From Verrucomicrobia bacterium UBA1200 (lineage in GTDB: Bacteria > Verrucomicrobiota > Kiritimatiellia > RFP12 > UBA1067): a stretch of DNA of 35,596 nt. The notes beneath the pieces were generated by a model. It was given only the letters and a program-made list of their open reading frames with translations. It ran no database searches and had not been told where the DNA came from. Every line of letters starts with the position of its first letter. The first letter of the stretch is position 1. Position numbers and translations under genes: made by a program. The stretch spans positions 1-35,596 of the forward strand of contig DBXY01000041.1 of NCBI GenBank assembly GCA_002309765.1. Reading direction: 5' to 3'. Below are positions 8,226-15,025 of the stretch, in pieces.

Positions 8226-8932
8226 GCGAAACGGTCACAGTTGAATTGTGGTCGGCCTCCTTCCTCCCCCAGACAGATGTCGGTGCGATGGAAAGCCTCT
8301 ACCGGACCTATTACGAAGGCGCACCGGATGCCGCTTTCCGCCGTGACCTTGCCGAGAAGGATTATGTGATCATTTTACGCGAGACGGGATGTGTCCGGGG
8401 TTTCTCCACGATGAAAGTGTTGAAAATCGGGGGGATGGACGTCCTTTTCAGCGGCGACACCGTGGTGGATGCCGGTTGCCGGAACCAAACGGGTCTCGCT
8501 GGCGGTTTCGGCCACATGATGGCGTTGCTGAACCGGACACTCGGCAGCGATGCGCTCTACTGGTTCCTCATCTGCAAAGGGGCGAGAACCTACCGATTTC
8601 TCCCCACCTTCTTCCGCCGGTACGTACCCGGACAGATTGCGTACCCGGATCTCTCCGACCGTTTGCGTATCATCGCCGCCACACGCTATCCGAAAGCGTT
8701 CAATCCCGCGACCGGTATCCTGCATTTCGAGGAGGGAAAGGATCGGCTCAAGAGTGATATCCTGCGCATGGATCCGGAGTCGATCAAGTTCCGGACGATG
8801 AACCCCGGCTGGAGGGAAGGTGACGAACTGTGCTGCCTCGCCCCACTGGCGATGGGGAACCTCAACCGGCTCGGTTGGCGGGTGATCGCCGCCGTTGAAC
8901 CGGAATGGCACCTTAAGGAGTCCCATTCGTGA
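8222..8932 (+). CDS. GNAT-like conserved protein of unknown function
   Basis: Predicted 236 aa from the ATG at 8222 (ATGA overlap); the frame is open upstream but only over the previous gene. The sequence opens with MESLYRTYYEGA, followed by IILRETGCVRGFSTMKVL, VLFSGDTVVDAGCRNQ and YWFLICKGARTYRFLPTFFRRYVP. The strand-turn layout resembles a divergent GNAT or acyl-homoserine-lactone-synthase fold, but I cannot name a family with confidence. The FSGDT and YRFLPxFFR segments look like strongly conserved signature positions and would be good search seeds. Position between a GNAT protein and a GH3 enzyme suggests it works on the same acyl or amide intermediate. Confidence 0.7.
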   Translation: MSETVTVELWSASFLPQTDVGAMESLYRTYYEGAPDAAFRRDLAEKDYVIILRETGCVRGFSTMKVLKIGGMDVLFSGDTVVDAGCRNQTGLAGGFGHMMALLNRTLGSDALYWFLICKGARTYRFLPTFFRRYVPGQIAYPDLSDRLRIIAATRYPKAFNPATGILHFEEGKDRLKSDILRMDPESIKFRTMNPGWREGDELCCLAPLAMGNLNRLGWRVIAAVEPEWHLKESHS

Positions 8933-10308
8933 GGATCTTTTTCGCCAATCTCCTGTGGTTCCTCTCCACCCTGCACGACACGTTCCGCTTCATCCTCGCC
9001 CTGCGAAATCCCGCGAAGGCGCAGGCGGCGGTGGCGCGGCGCAGGAAACCGACACGGGAATCAGACATCCTGCTCTATGAGCCGACCAGCGGTTCGACCG
9101 GCGGAACAAAGTGGATCCCCTACACCGCGCAACTGCGACGCGAGTTCATGCGCGCCGTAAACCCCTGGATGGCCTCGCTCTATCTGCGCCATCCGGGGCT
9201 CCTGCTGGGGACACACTACTGGTCTATCTCGCCGTATACCGAAGTTCGCCGCCCGCCCGACGGGAAGCGATGCGGATTCGCGGAGGATCGAGAATACCTC
9301 GGCCCCATCCGCTGCCGGCTGACGAGGGCGCTGTTCCCGGTCCCGGCGTCGGTGGCGGAAATCCGTGATCCGGATCAGCATACGCGCCAGACCCTCACGG
9401 CGTTGCTGGCATCACGACGGCTTGGCCTCATCTCGATTTGGCATCCCTCCGCGTTGTTGCGGCTTCTTGAGTTCGCCACGCTTCACGCGGAAGAAGTGGC
9501 GACCGGCAAACAGGCCCGGCGGCTGAAGGAACGACGGTATGACGAACTTTGGCCGCGTTTGCGGGTGATCAGTTGTTGGGATGCCGCCTTCGCGCACGCC
9601 GATGCGGACCGGTTGCGCCGTCTTTTCCCAAAGGTCGAGGTAGAGGGGAAAGGCCTGTTGGCGACGGAGGGCGTAGTGACATTCCCATGGTTCGGACGGC
9701 GGGTGGCGGCGGTCACGTCGCACACGCTGATCTTTGAGCGGGTTGATGCGGTGACGGACGAACCGATCGCGGGAACCGGAATCGGGCCGGAGTGTCTGAA
9801 CGCTGGGGAACGGTATGGCGTGGCACTGACAACCGGAAACGGTTTCACCGATTACCGGTTGGGTGATGTGGTGGCATGTGTCGGGCATGTCGGACGTGTC
9901 CCCCAATTGGAATTTCTCTACCGCAGCGGCGGCACGGTCGATCTGCATGGCGAGAAGTTGCATCCAGCTTTCGTCGCCGAGGTTCTTGAGGATTTGTCCG
10001 CAGAATACGGAGAGTTCCGCTTCGCCGTCCTTTGCCCCCGGTATGATCGGCGCGGGTACCGTCTGCTATGGGATGCGGAAGGGACCGTTCCGAACCTAGA
10101 AACCGTCGAGGCGAAATTGAAGAACAATTATTACTACGCGTATGCGCGTGACCTTGGGCAACTGGACCCGGTTATGGTCGTTTCTGTACATCGGGGGCTG
10201 GCAACGTGGTGCGAGGCGCTGGGAATTTCCGAATCGTCGGCTAAAATCCCGCCGCTTTATAGTCCAGTATCCGAAGTAATCTGGCGAAATCTGGAGGAAC
10301 TTTTTTAA
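8929..10308 (+). CDS. Bacterial GH3-type acyl-adenylating/amide-forming enzyme
   Basis: Predicted 459 aa; the GTG start at 8929 overlaps the previous stop. It matches the GH3 branch of the adenylating superfamily. A phosphate-binding loop EPTSGSTGGTKWIPYT lies at residues 51-66 and YWSISP at 97-102. LATEGVVTFP lies near 244-253, a YRLGDVV motif at about 309-315, and RSGGTVDLHGEKL at 332-344. Plant GH3 enzymes activate a carboxylic acid as the acyl-AMP and join it to an amino acid; bacterial members are less well known. A hydrophobic, amphipathic N-terminus suggests membrane association. As last gene of the operon it probably performs the final amide or ester coupling. No terminator is obvious after it. 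Confidence 0.82.
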   Translation: MRIFFANLLWFLSTLHDTFRFILALRNPAKAQAAVARRRKPTRESDILLYEPTSGSTGGTKWIPYTAQLRREFMRAVNPWMASLYLRHPGLLLGTHYWSISPYTEVRRPPDGKRCGFAEDREYLGPIRCRLTRALFPVPASVAEIRDPDQHTRQTLTALLASRRLGLISIWHPSALLRLLEFATLHAEEVATGKQARRLKERRYDELWPRLRVISCWDAAFAHADADRLRRLFPKVEVEGKGLLATEGVVTFPWFGRRVAAVTSHTLIFERVDAVTDEPIAGTGIGPECLNAGERYGVALTTGNGFTDYRLGDVVACVGHVGRVPQLEFLYRSGGTVDLHGEKLHPAFVAEVLEDLSAEYGEFRFAVLCPRYDRRGYRLLWDAEGTVPNLETVEAKLKNNYYYAYARDLGQLDPVMVVSVHRGLATWCEALGISESSAKIPPLYSPVSEVIWRNLEELF

Positions 10309-10390
10309 ACCGATTATTCCTTAATTACGAGGTAATATCCTGTGAATCGGTGGATATTGCTGAAAAAATCGCGATAACGGAAATTCTGGC

Positions 10391-10420
10391 TTGCATTCGT
10401 TCGGAGGTTTTTGGTATTTT
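10391..10420 (+). promoter_or_regulatory. Predicted sigma-70 promoter of rpsP operon
   Basis: A TTGCAT (-35-like) at 10391-10396 and TATTTT (-10-like) at 10415-10420 are separated by 18 bases. TGG directly before the -10 makes an extended -10 element. The site lies 25 bases before the rpsP start, so the leader would be very short. The gap from 10309 holds no other convincing signal. Confidence 0.45.
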
Positions 10421-10445
10421 ATGAGCTTTCACGGAGAAATTGTGT

Positions 10446-10721
10446 ATGGTTAAGATTAGACTTCGTAAAACTGGCAGCAACAACAACCCGTCTTTCCGCG
10501 TGGTTGCGACGGATGAGCGTTGCCCGCGTGACGGTAAGTTTTTGGAGATTCTCGGCTGGTACCTGCCCAAGCAGCAGGGCGAGAACTTCAAGTTGGATCT
10601 GGCCCGTGTTGACCATTGGTTGAGCAAGGGTGCGCAGATGAGCGAGACGGTCGCGAGCATGGTCAAGAAGACCCGCAAGGCGGCAGCCGCGGCTGCTTCG
10701 GCGCCTGCCGCTGAGGCGTAG
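10446..10721 (+). CDS. rpsP: 30S ribosomal protein S16
   Basis: Predicted 91 aa beginning MVKIRLRKTGSNNNPSF, a standard S16 opening, with ERCPRDGKFLEILGWYLP in the next segment. The ATG at 10446 is preferred over a TTG at 10440 because GGAG at 10433-10436 is correctly spaced for it. The C-terminus ends in an alanine-rich tail, a common variable extension. S16 is an assembly protein of the small subunit. It is first in an operon with trmD and rplS; the gap to trmD is 16 bases and there is no room for rimM, which usually sits between them. Confidence 0.97.
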   Translation: MVKIRLRKTGSNNNPSFRVVATDERCPRDGKFLEILGWYLPKQQGENFKLDLARVDHWLSKGAQMSETVASMVKKTRKAAAAAASAPAAEA

Positions 10722-10737
10722 TCGGTACGGTTTTTGG

Positions 10738-11445
10738 ATGGACGAGCCGCTCCGAATTGACGTGTTGACCGTGTTTCCGGGCATGTTGCGCGGGTTTCTC
10801 GGCGAAAGCATGCTTAAGCGGGCCGTCGATAAGGGGGCGGTAGTCTTCCGTATTGTCGATCTGAGGGACTTCTCGCACGATGCGAGGCGAACCGTTGACG
10901 ATCGGCCTTACGGAGGTGGCCCCGGCATGATCATGAAGCCGGAGCCTTGGTTCGAGGCGATAGAGGCCTTGCGGACTCCTGAATCGAGGGTGATTTTGAT
11001 GACACCTTCGGGACAGACGTTCCGCCAGGCGGAGGCGCGCAGACTGGCTGGTCTGAAGCACCTCATCTTCGTCTGTGGACATTATGAGGGCGTGGATGAC
11101 CGTGTTCGCGAGGCGCTGGTGACAGATGAGCTGTCCATCGGCGACTATGTGCTCACCAACGGCGTCTTGCCGGCGGCGGTGGTGGTGGATGCGGTGGTGC
11201 GGTTGCTGCCCGGAGTGTTGGGCGGTGGCGAGGCCGCAACCCAGGACGAATCCTTTACCCGGGATTTGCTGGAGTACCCCCAGTACACGCGTCCGGCGGT
11301 TTTTCGGGGTATGGCGGTGCCAGCGGTGTTGCAAAACGGCAACCATGCCGCAGTGGACAACTGGCATTTGCAGATGGCTTTGGACCGGACGGCGAGAAAA
11401 CGCCCGGATTTGCTGAATAAGGAAGAGAAGGAGTTCCGGAAATGA
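10738..11445 (+). CDS. trmD: tRNA (guanine-N1-)-methyltransferase TrmD
   Basis: Predicted 235 aa, the normal size. TrmD methylates G37 of tRNAs with G36, preventing +1 frameshifts. The trefoil-knot SAM-binding motifs are present: GGGPGMIMKPEP, then VCGHYEGVDDRV, then LSIGDYVLTNGVLPA with LLPGVLG. The C-terminal segment EYPQYTRPAVFRGMAVP and NGNHAAVDNWH is characteristic of TrmD. The ribosome-binding site before the ATG is weak (GGTACGG), so translation may depend on coupling with rpsP. Its stop overlaps the start of rplS (ATGA). Confidence 0.97.
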   Translation: MDEPLRIDVLTVFPGMLRGFLGESMLKRAVDKGAVVFRIVDLRDFSHDARRTVDDRPYGGGPGMIMKPEPWFEAIEALRTPESRVILMTPSGQTFRQAEARRLAGLKHLIFVCGHYEGVDDRVREALVTDELSIGDYVLTNGVLPAAVVVDAVVRLLPGVLGGGEAATQDESFTRDLLEYPQYTRPAVFRGMAVPAVLQNGNHAAVDNWHLQMALDRTARKRPDLLNKEEKEFRK

Positions 11446-11822
11446 TTGCGAAAGCGATTGACATGATTAACGCCGAGCAGATTGCGGCGGCGAAAAAGAA
11501 AGCGGCGGATGAGAAAAAGACCATGCCGTCGGTCAAGGTCGGTGATATTGTAAAGGTCTGGGTAAAGATTAAAGAAGGCGGAAAAGAGCGTCTTCAGGCT
11601 TTCGGCGGAACCGTTATCGCCTGTGACAACGGCAAGGGCATCAGCGCCACTTTCACCGTGCGCCGCATTTCTTACGGCGTGGGCGTTGAAAAGGTGTTCC
11701 CGCTTTATTCCCCTTACATCGATCGCATCGATGTCGAGCGTTCCTCCCGCGTCCGCCGCGCGAAACTCTATTATCTGCGCAAGTTGACCGGTAAGAAGGC
11801 CCGTCTGCGCGAGGCCAACTAG
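11442..11822 (+). CDS. rplS: 50S ribosomal protein L19
   Basis: Predicted 126 aa with the L19 core: VKVGDIVKVWVKIKEGGKERLQAF, then FTVRRISYGVGVEKVFPLYSP and a basic end (RRAKLYYLRKLTGKKARL). It sits at the subunit interface. The start overlaps the trmD stop by four bases, with AAGGAG just upstream at 11428-11433. It is the last gene of the operon and is followed by a strong intrinsic terminator. Confidence 0.97.
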   Translation: MIAKAIDMINAEQIAAAKKKAADEKKTMPSVKVGDIVKVWVKIKEGGKERLQAFGGTVIACDNGKGISATFTVRRISYGVGVEKVFPLYSPYIDRIDVERSSRVRRAKLYYLRKLTGKKARLREAN

Positions 11823-11854
11823 TTCTCCCCGGGGACATTCGGTTTTTACCATCG

Positions 11855-11893
11855 GCAACGGTCGGCTAACGCCGTCCGTTGCTGATTTTTTTT
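11855..11893 (+). terminator. Rho-independent terminator of rpsP-trmD-rplS
   Basis: GCAACGG (11855-11861) pairs with CCGTTGC (11876-11882). The stem continues inward with CGGC/GCCG after one T-T mismatch and closes on a TAAC loop. A run of eight T follows at 11886-11893. Confidence 0.85.
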
Positions 11894-11915
11894 GCGCAAG
11901 TTTTCTTTGCCGAGT

Positions 11916-11950
11916 AAAAAAATCCCCGCACGGTTGTGCGGGGATCTTTT
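11916..11950 (-). terminator. Terminator of the porin gene, usable in both directions
   Basis: A perfect 10-bp stem (11922-11931 with 11936-11945, loop GGTT) is flanked by AAAAAA at 11916-11921 and CTTTT at 11946-11950. Read on the minus strand the stem is followed by a run of T, ten bases after the porin stop. On the plus strand it would back up the rplS terminator. Confidence 0.85.
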
Positions 11951-11959
11951 GTGTTCCGA

Positions 11960-13387
11960 TTAGAAAGTCGCGTAGATTTCCCAGCGGAAGAAATAGGCGG
12001 TACGGTCAGAGGCGTAATAATCTCCGGGCTGGAAACATTCGGCCAAAATGTGTCCGAAAATCTCACCGATGCCGCCTTCGTTGGGGTTTTTCCAGATCGG
12101 GAAGTCATAGCGGGCCACACCTAGCACGCCCTGGTAGTCGCTGCCGTTGCCGCCGCCGAGGTGGTCCTGCGTGGCGCAGAACATGGGGCCGCCGTAGATG
12201 TTGATCCGGTGGTTCTTGGCAATATCCAATCCGGCACCGGCAGACGGGAAGATCATGTTCGACCAATAGCCTAAACCGTAGAGCGGACCGTAAACCAGCA
12301 TTTCGCTGTCCTGCGGCCAACGCGCCCATACCGGGTTCCAATTCGAATCGCGGTCGCTGTCATTGGTGCGCTGTTTATCACCGGAGAGGTAGTAGCAGGA
12401 TGCCTTGAAGAAAGGTTTCGCGGTACCGATGGTCTCTTCGGGACGGTAAGTCAGCCCGGCGAAACCCATCGCTCCGGCGGTGGACGCGCCGGAATCCTTT
12501 TGACCCGCCTGAAGGGCGCCTTCGACTTCACCGCTGAGGGTTTCCGTGAACTTGGGCAGCAAGCGGCCTCCGAAGGTGTTGGTGTAACGCCCGGAGTGGC
12601 GGACACCGCCGCGGTGGTAGCTGGTTTCGCGTTTGTAAACGTAATAAAGCTCAAAAGGCAGATCGTCGCATAACTCGCGGTTTTTGTAATATAACCCGCC
12701 GCCGAACTCGTCCATTTCGTTTGAGTCGCGCGGGTCAAAAGCGTTGGCGGGGCGGGGGTAGGGCCTCGGACGCCCCAGGCTAAGCTTGTTGTCGCCGTTG
12801 TTGTAGATGGCGAAAGCGTCGAGCGACTGCTTGTCGGTGGGATGCCAGGTGAGACGGATCGCGTCGAAAGCTACGGTGCGGGAACCGTCGTAACCGGTAC
12901 CGTCCAACATCACCCGACCCGCGCCGAACGCGGGGGCGCCGTTATCAAAAAAGTCTTGCCGACCGATACGGAGGTCGAGTTGGTCGTCAAACAGGTTGCG
13001 GAATCCCAAATAGAGATTATCCACCACCAGCTCGTCCGGGAAACTGTAGGAGCATTCGCGGCGCGAATTGCCGTTGCGCGCAATCGTCTCGCGCGTTTCG
13101 TTGGCTAACCGGAGGTAGAAGTCAGCGTGTTCGGTGGAGAAGCGCGACCATACCCGAGGGCGGAAACGTATCCAGTTAAGGTTTTTGCCCGAAGCGGTAG
13201 GGTAGGCGCAGTCGGGATCGCCGGGGTGGCCGGGAATGTTGTCCATAATTTCCTGGCGGACGCGAAGGTCTGCGCCAAGGTCCCAGTCGAATGAGTCGCC
13301 GTTTTTAGCGACAGCCTTTTCTTCTTCGGCGACGGCGAGACAGCCGGCGGCCAGTGAAAACAGAAAGATTGCGATTCTGCTGTTCAT
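11960..13387 (-). CDS. Alginate-export-family outer-membrane porin
   Basis: Predicted 475 aa. The start at 13387 is chosen because GGAGG lies nine bases upstream and it gives a clean signal peptide (MNSRIAIFLFSLAAGCLAVA, cut after residue 20); the longer open frame upstream has no such features. The mature part begins with DLGADLRVRQEI and contains LDLRIGRQDFF, FDAIRLTWHPT and LDAFAIYNNG, alternating-strand segments typical of the alginate_exp (PF13372) 18-strand barrel family. It ends in an aromatic residue (ATF), as expected for an outer-membrane barrel. In the family such porins export alginate or act as general anionic channels; the substrate here is unknown. It is a single gene with its own promoter and terminator. 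Confidence 0.82.
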   Translation of the reverse strand: MNSRIAIFLFSLAAGCLAVAEEEKAVAKNGDSFDWDLGADLRVRQEIMDNIPGHPGDPDCAYPTASGKNLNWIRFRPRVWSRFSTEHADFYLRLANETRETIARNGNSRRECSYSFPDELVVDNLYLGFRNLFDDQLDLRIGRQDFFDNGAPAFGAGRVMLDGTGYDGSRTVAFDAIRLTWHPTDKQSLDAFAIYNNGDNKLSLGRPRPYPRPANAFDPRDSNEMDEFGGGLYYKNRELCDDLPFELYYVYKRETSYHRGGVRHSGRYTNTFGGRLLPKFTETLSGEVEGALQAGQKDSGASTAGAMGFAGLTYRPEETIGTAKPFFKASCYYLSGDKQRTNDSDRDSNWNPVWARWPQDSEMLVYGPLYGLGYWSNMIFPSAGAGLDIAKNHRINIYGGPMFCATQDHLGGGNGSDYQGVLGVARYDFPIWKNPNEGGIGEIFGHILAECFQPGDYYASDRTAYFFRWEIYATF

Positions 13388-13418
13388 GCTGAAAAACCTC
13401 CTAATAGTTAACAACCAT

Positions 13419-13447
13419 AGATTACTATTTATAGAAACAGGAGTCAA
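13419..13447 (-). promoter_or_regulatory. Predicted sigma-70 promoter of the porin gene
   Basis: Read on the minus strand, TTGACT (13447-13442) and TAATCT (13424-13419) are separated by exactly 17 bases. The -10 lies about 30 bases before the porin ATG. The divergent EamA gene must start transcription in the same 129-base gap; a weaker TTGTAA/TAGTTT pair at 13462-13490 could serve it. Confidence 0.65.
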
Positions 13448-13516
13448 GCGCAAAATTGCGTTTGTAAAAATCGGCGGGATATGGTAGTTTAGCCGGCAGT
13501 TGTGAGGAGGATTTTT

Positions 13517-14395
13517 ATGCCGGGTTGGGCGGTGTTGGTTTTTGGTTCGGCACTGATGCTGGCGTTTTACGATTTGGCGAAGAAACACGCGGTTCGGGAC
13601 AACGCGGTGATGCCGTCGCTGTTTTTCGCGACGCTCTGCGGGTCGGTCGCGTTTCTGGGCTGGCTGGCTTTGCAGGGTAGACTGGCGGCGGCAATGGCGG
13701 TGCCGTGGCCGACGCGCGGGCTGCTGTTTCTAAAAGGAGTGATTGTGGGTAGTTCGTGGACTGCGGCGTATTTTGCGGTGCGTGAGCTGCCGGTATCGAT
13801 CTCGGCGCCGTTACGGGCTACGGCGCCGTTGTACACCATTATCGGGGGAATATTGATTTACGGCGAGATCCCCGACTGGCGGCAGGCATGCGGGATTGTT
13901 CTGATTCTGCTGGGGTTTTTCGGGTTCTCGGTTTCCGAGCGGGTGGGGGTTCGCGATTTTTTGCGGAACCGATGGATATGGTGTTCGGTGGCGGGTACAG
14001 TGCTGGGCGCGGTTTCGGCGATTTACGACAAGTTCCTGCTTCAGCGGCTGGCGGTACCCCGCGAGACGGTCCAGGCCTGTTTCACGGTGGATTTGTTGGC
14101 GGTGATCGGGGTATATTGGCTGTTGTTGCGCCGTCTCAAGGTTGAGCAAAGAACCTTCCGGTGGCGATGGACGGTGGCCGCCACCGGGGTGTTGCTGATC
14201 GTGGCGGACGCGCTGTATTTCGCGGCGGTTGGCACGCCCGGTACCGCGATATCGCTGTTGTCGCTGTTGCGCCGCACCAGTGTGGTGGTCACCTGTATCG
14301 GCGGCGCGGTGTTTTTCAAGGAGACCAATATGAAGCGCCGGTTTGCCGCGCTGGCGCTGATTTTGGCCGGTGCGGCGTTGATCGCTTTAGGCTAA
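13517..14395 (+). CDS. EamA/DMT-superfamily membrane transporter
   Basis: Predicted 292 aa. The ATG at 13517 is preferred over the in-frame GTG at 13502, because GAGGAGG at 13504-13510 lies at the right distance before it and overlaps the GTG. The sequence is almost entirely hydrophobic, with about ten transmembrane segments and internal duplication. The first-half features PLRATAPLYTIIGGILIYGE and the second-half LLSLLRRTSVVVTCIGGAVFFKE are the matching EamA half-repeats. Family members are exporters or importers of amino acids, nucleotide sugars or other small metabolites. The substrate cannot be inferred. Its last four bases overlap the end of the convergent HAD gene. Confidence 0.87.
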   Translation: MPGWAVLVFGSALMLAFYDLAKKHAVRDNAVMPSLFFATLCGSVAFLGWLALQGRLAAAMAVPWPTRGLLFLKGVIVGSSWTAAYFAVRELPVSISAPLRATAPLYTIIGGILIYGEIPDWRQACGIVLILLGFFGFSVSERVGVRDFLRNRWIWCSVAGTVLGAVSAIYDKFLLQRLAVPRETVQACFTVDLLAVIGVYWLLLRRLKVEQRTFRWRWTVAATGVLLIVADALYFAAVGTPGTAISLLSLLRRTSVVVTCIGGAVFFKETNMKRRFAALALILAGAALIALG

Positions 14396-15015
14396 CGGCC
14401 TTCGTACTTCGCCAGTTCCGTTTTGGCGGCGGCAACCGAGGTGAAGACCTCTGAATTCATCCCGGCGGCGCGGGCGCCCTCCACATTTTGCGGCAGATCG
14501 TCGAAAAAGATGCACTCGTGACCGGCGACATTCAGCCGTTGGATCATCAGTTGGTAAATTTCCGGATAAGGTTTGGCAAGCCGGACTTGGGCGGAAATAA
14601 CCTCGGCATCGGCAATGGCGCGGAAATCGGCGGCGGCCCGGTTGAACCACGGAATAAAGGTTAAAGGCATGTTGGTTAAAATCCCGACCAGATATCCGGC
14701 GGATTTCAACTCCTTGGCCCAGGCGTAGGTTTCCGGGTTCGGCACGCCCCAGCTCTCCATGTCGCGGCGGGTAAGTTCAACGAGCGTCGCGTCGTCGCAA
14801 GGCTTGCCGAGGTCGCGGTAGATCATACGGTACATCTCCTCGCCGGAGTAGTCGCCGCGGTCAAACCCGACGCGGTGGTTACGGTATCCGGCGCGGATTT
14901 CCGATTCGGAGAGATTGGCGTGGGACGCGGCCCAGTCGTAAATAACGTCGTGTTGCTGGGGCATTGAGATCACCCCGCCGTAGTCAAAGACAACCGCCTT
15001 GATTTTGCCGTTCAT
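14392..15015 (-). CDS. HAD-superfamily hydrolase (subfamily IA, YihX-like)
   Basis: Predicted 207 aa. The start at 15015 gives MNGKIKAVVFDYGGV, with GAGG eight bases upstream; the longer frame runs over rnr. Motif I is FDYGG with nucleophile D11, the second Asp being replaced by Gly as in many phosphatase members of this branch. Motif II is ILTNMP, motif III the Lys in RLAKPYPEIY, and motif IV FFDDLPQNV. It is therefore probably a sugar-phosphate or nucleotide phosphatase. It lies ten bases after rnr on the same strand and is probably cotranscribed with it. No terminator is seen at its end, where it meets the EamA gene. Confidence 0.85.
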   Translation of the reverse strand: MNGKIKAVVFDYGGVISMPQQHDVIYDWAASHANLSESEIRAGYRNHRVGFDRGDYSGEEMYRMIYRDLGKPCDDATLVELTRRDMESWGVPNPETYAWAKELKSAGYLVGILTNMPLTFIPWFNRAAADFRAIADAEVISAQVRLAKPYPEIYQLMIQRLNVAGHECIFFDDLPQNVEGARAAGMNSEVFTSVAAAKTELAKYEGR

Positions 15016-15025
15016 GGTAAAAACC

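Noticed and set aside
1..10308. A hidden RiPP precursor peptide for the radical SAM enzymes
   Set aside because: All genes overlap, leaving no free space; none of the short open frames has leader-core character. A precursor to the left of the window is still possible.
10309..10345. Imperfect palindrome after the GH3 gene as terminator
   Set aside because: The arms GATTATTCC and GGTAATATC pair poorly, are AT-rich and lack a following T-run.
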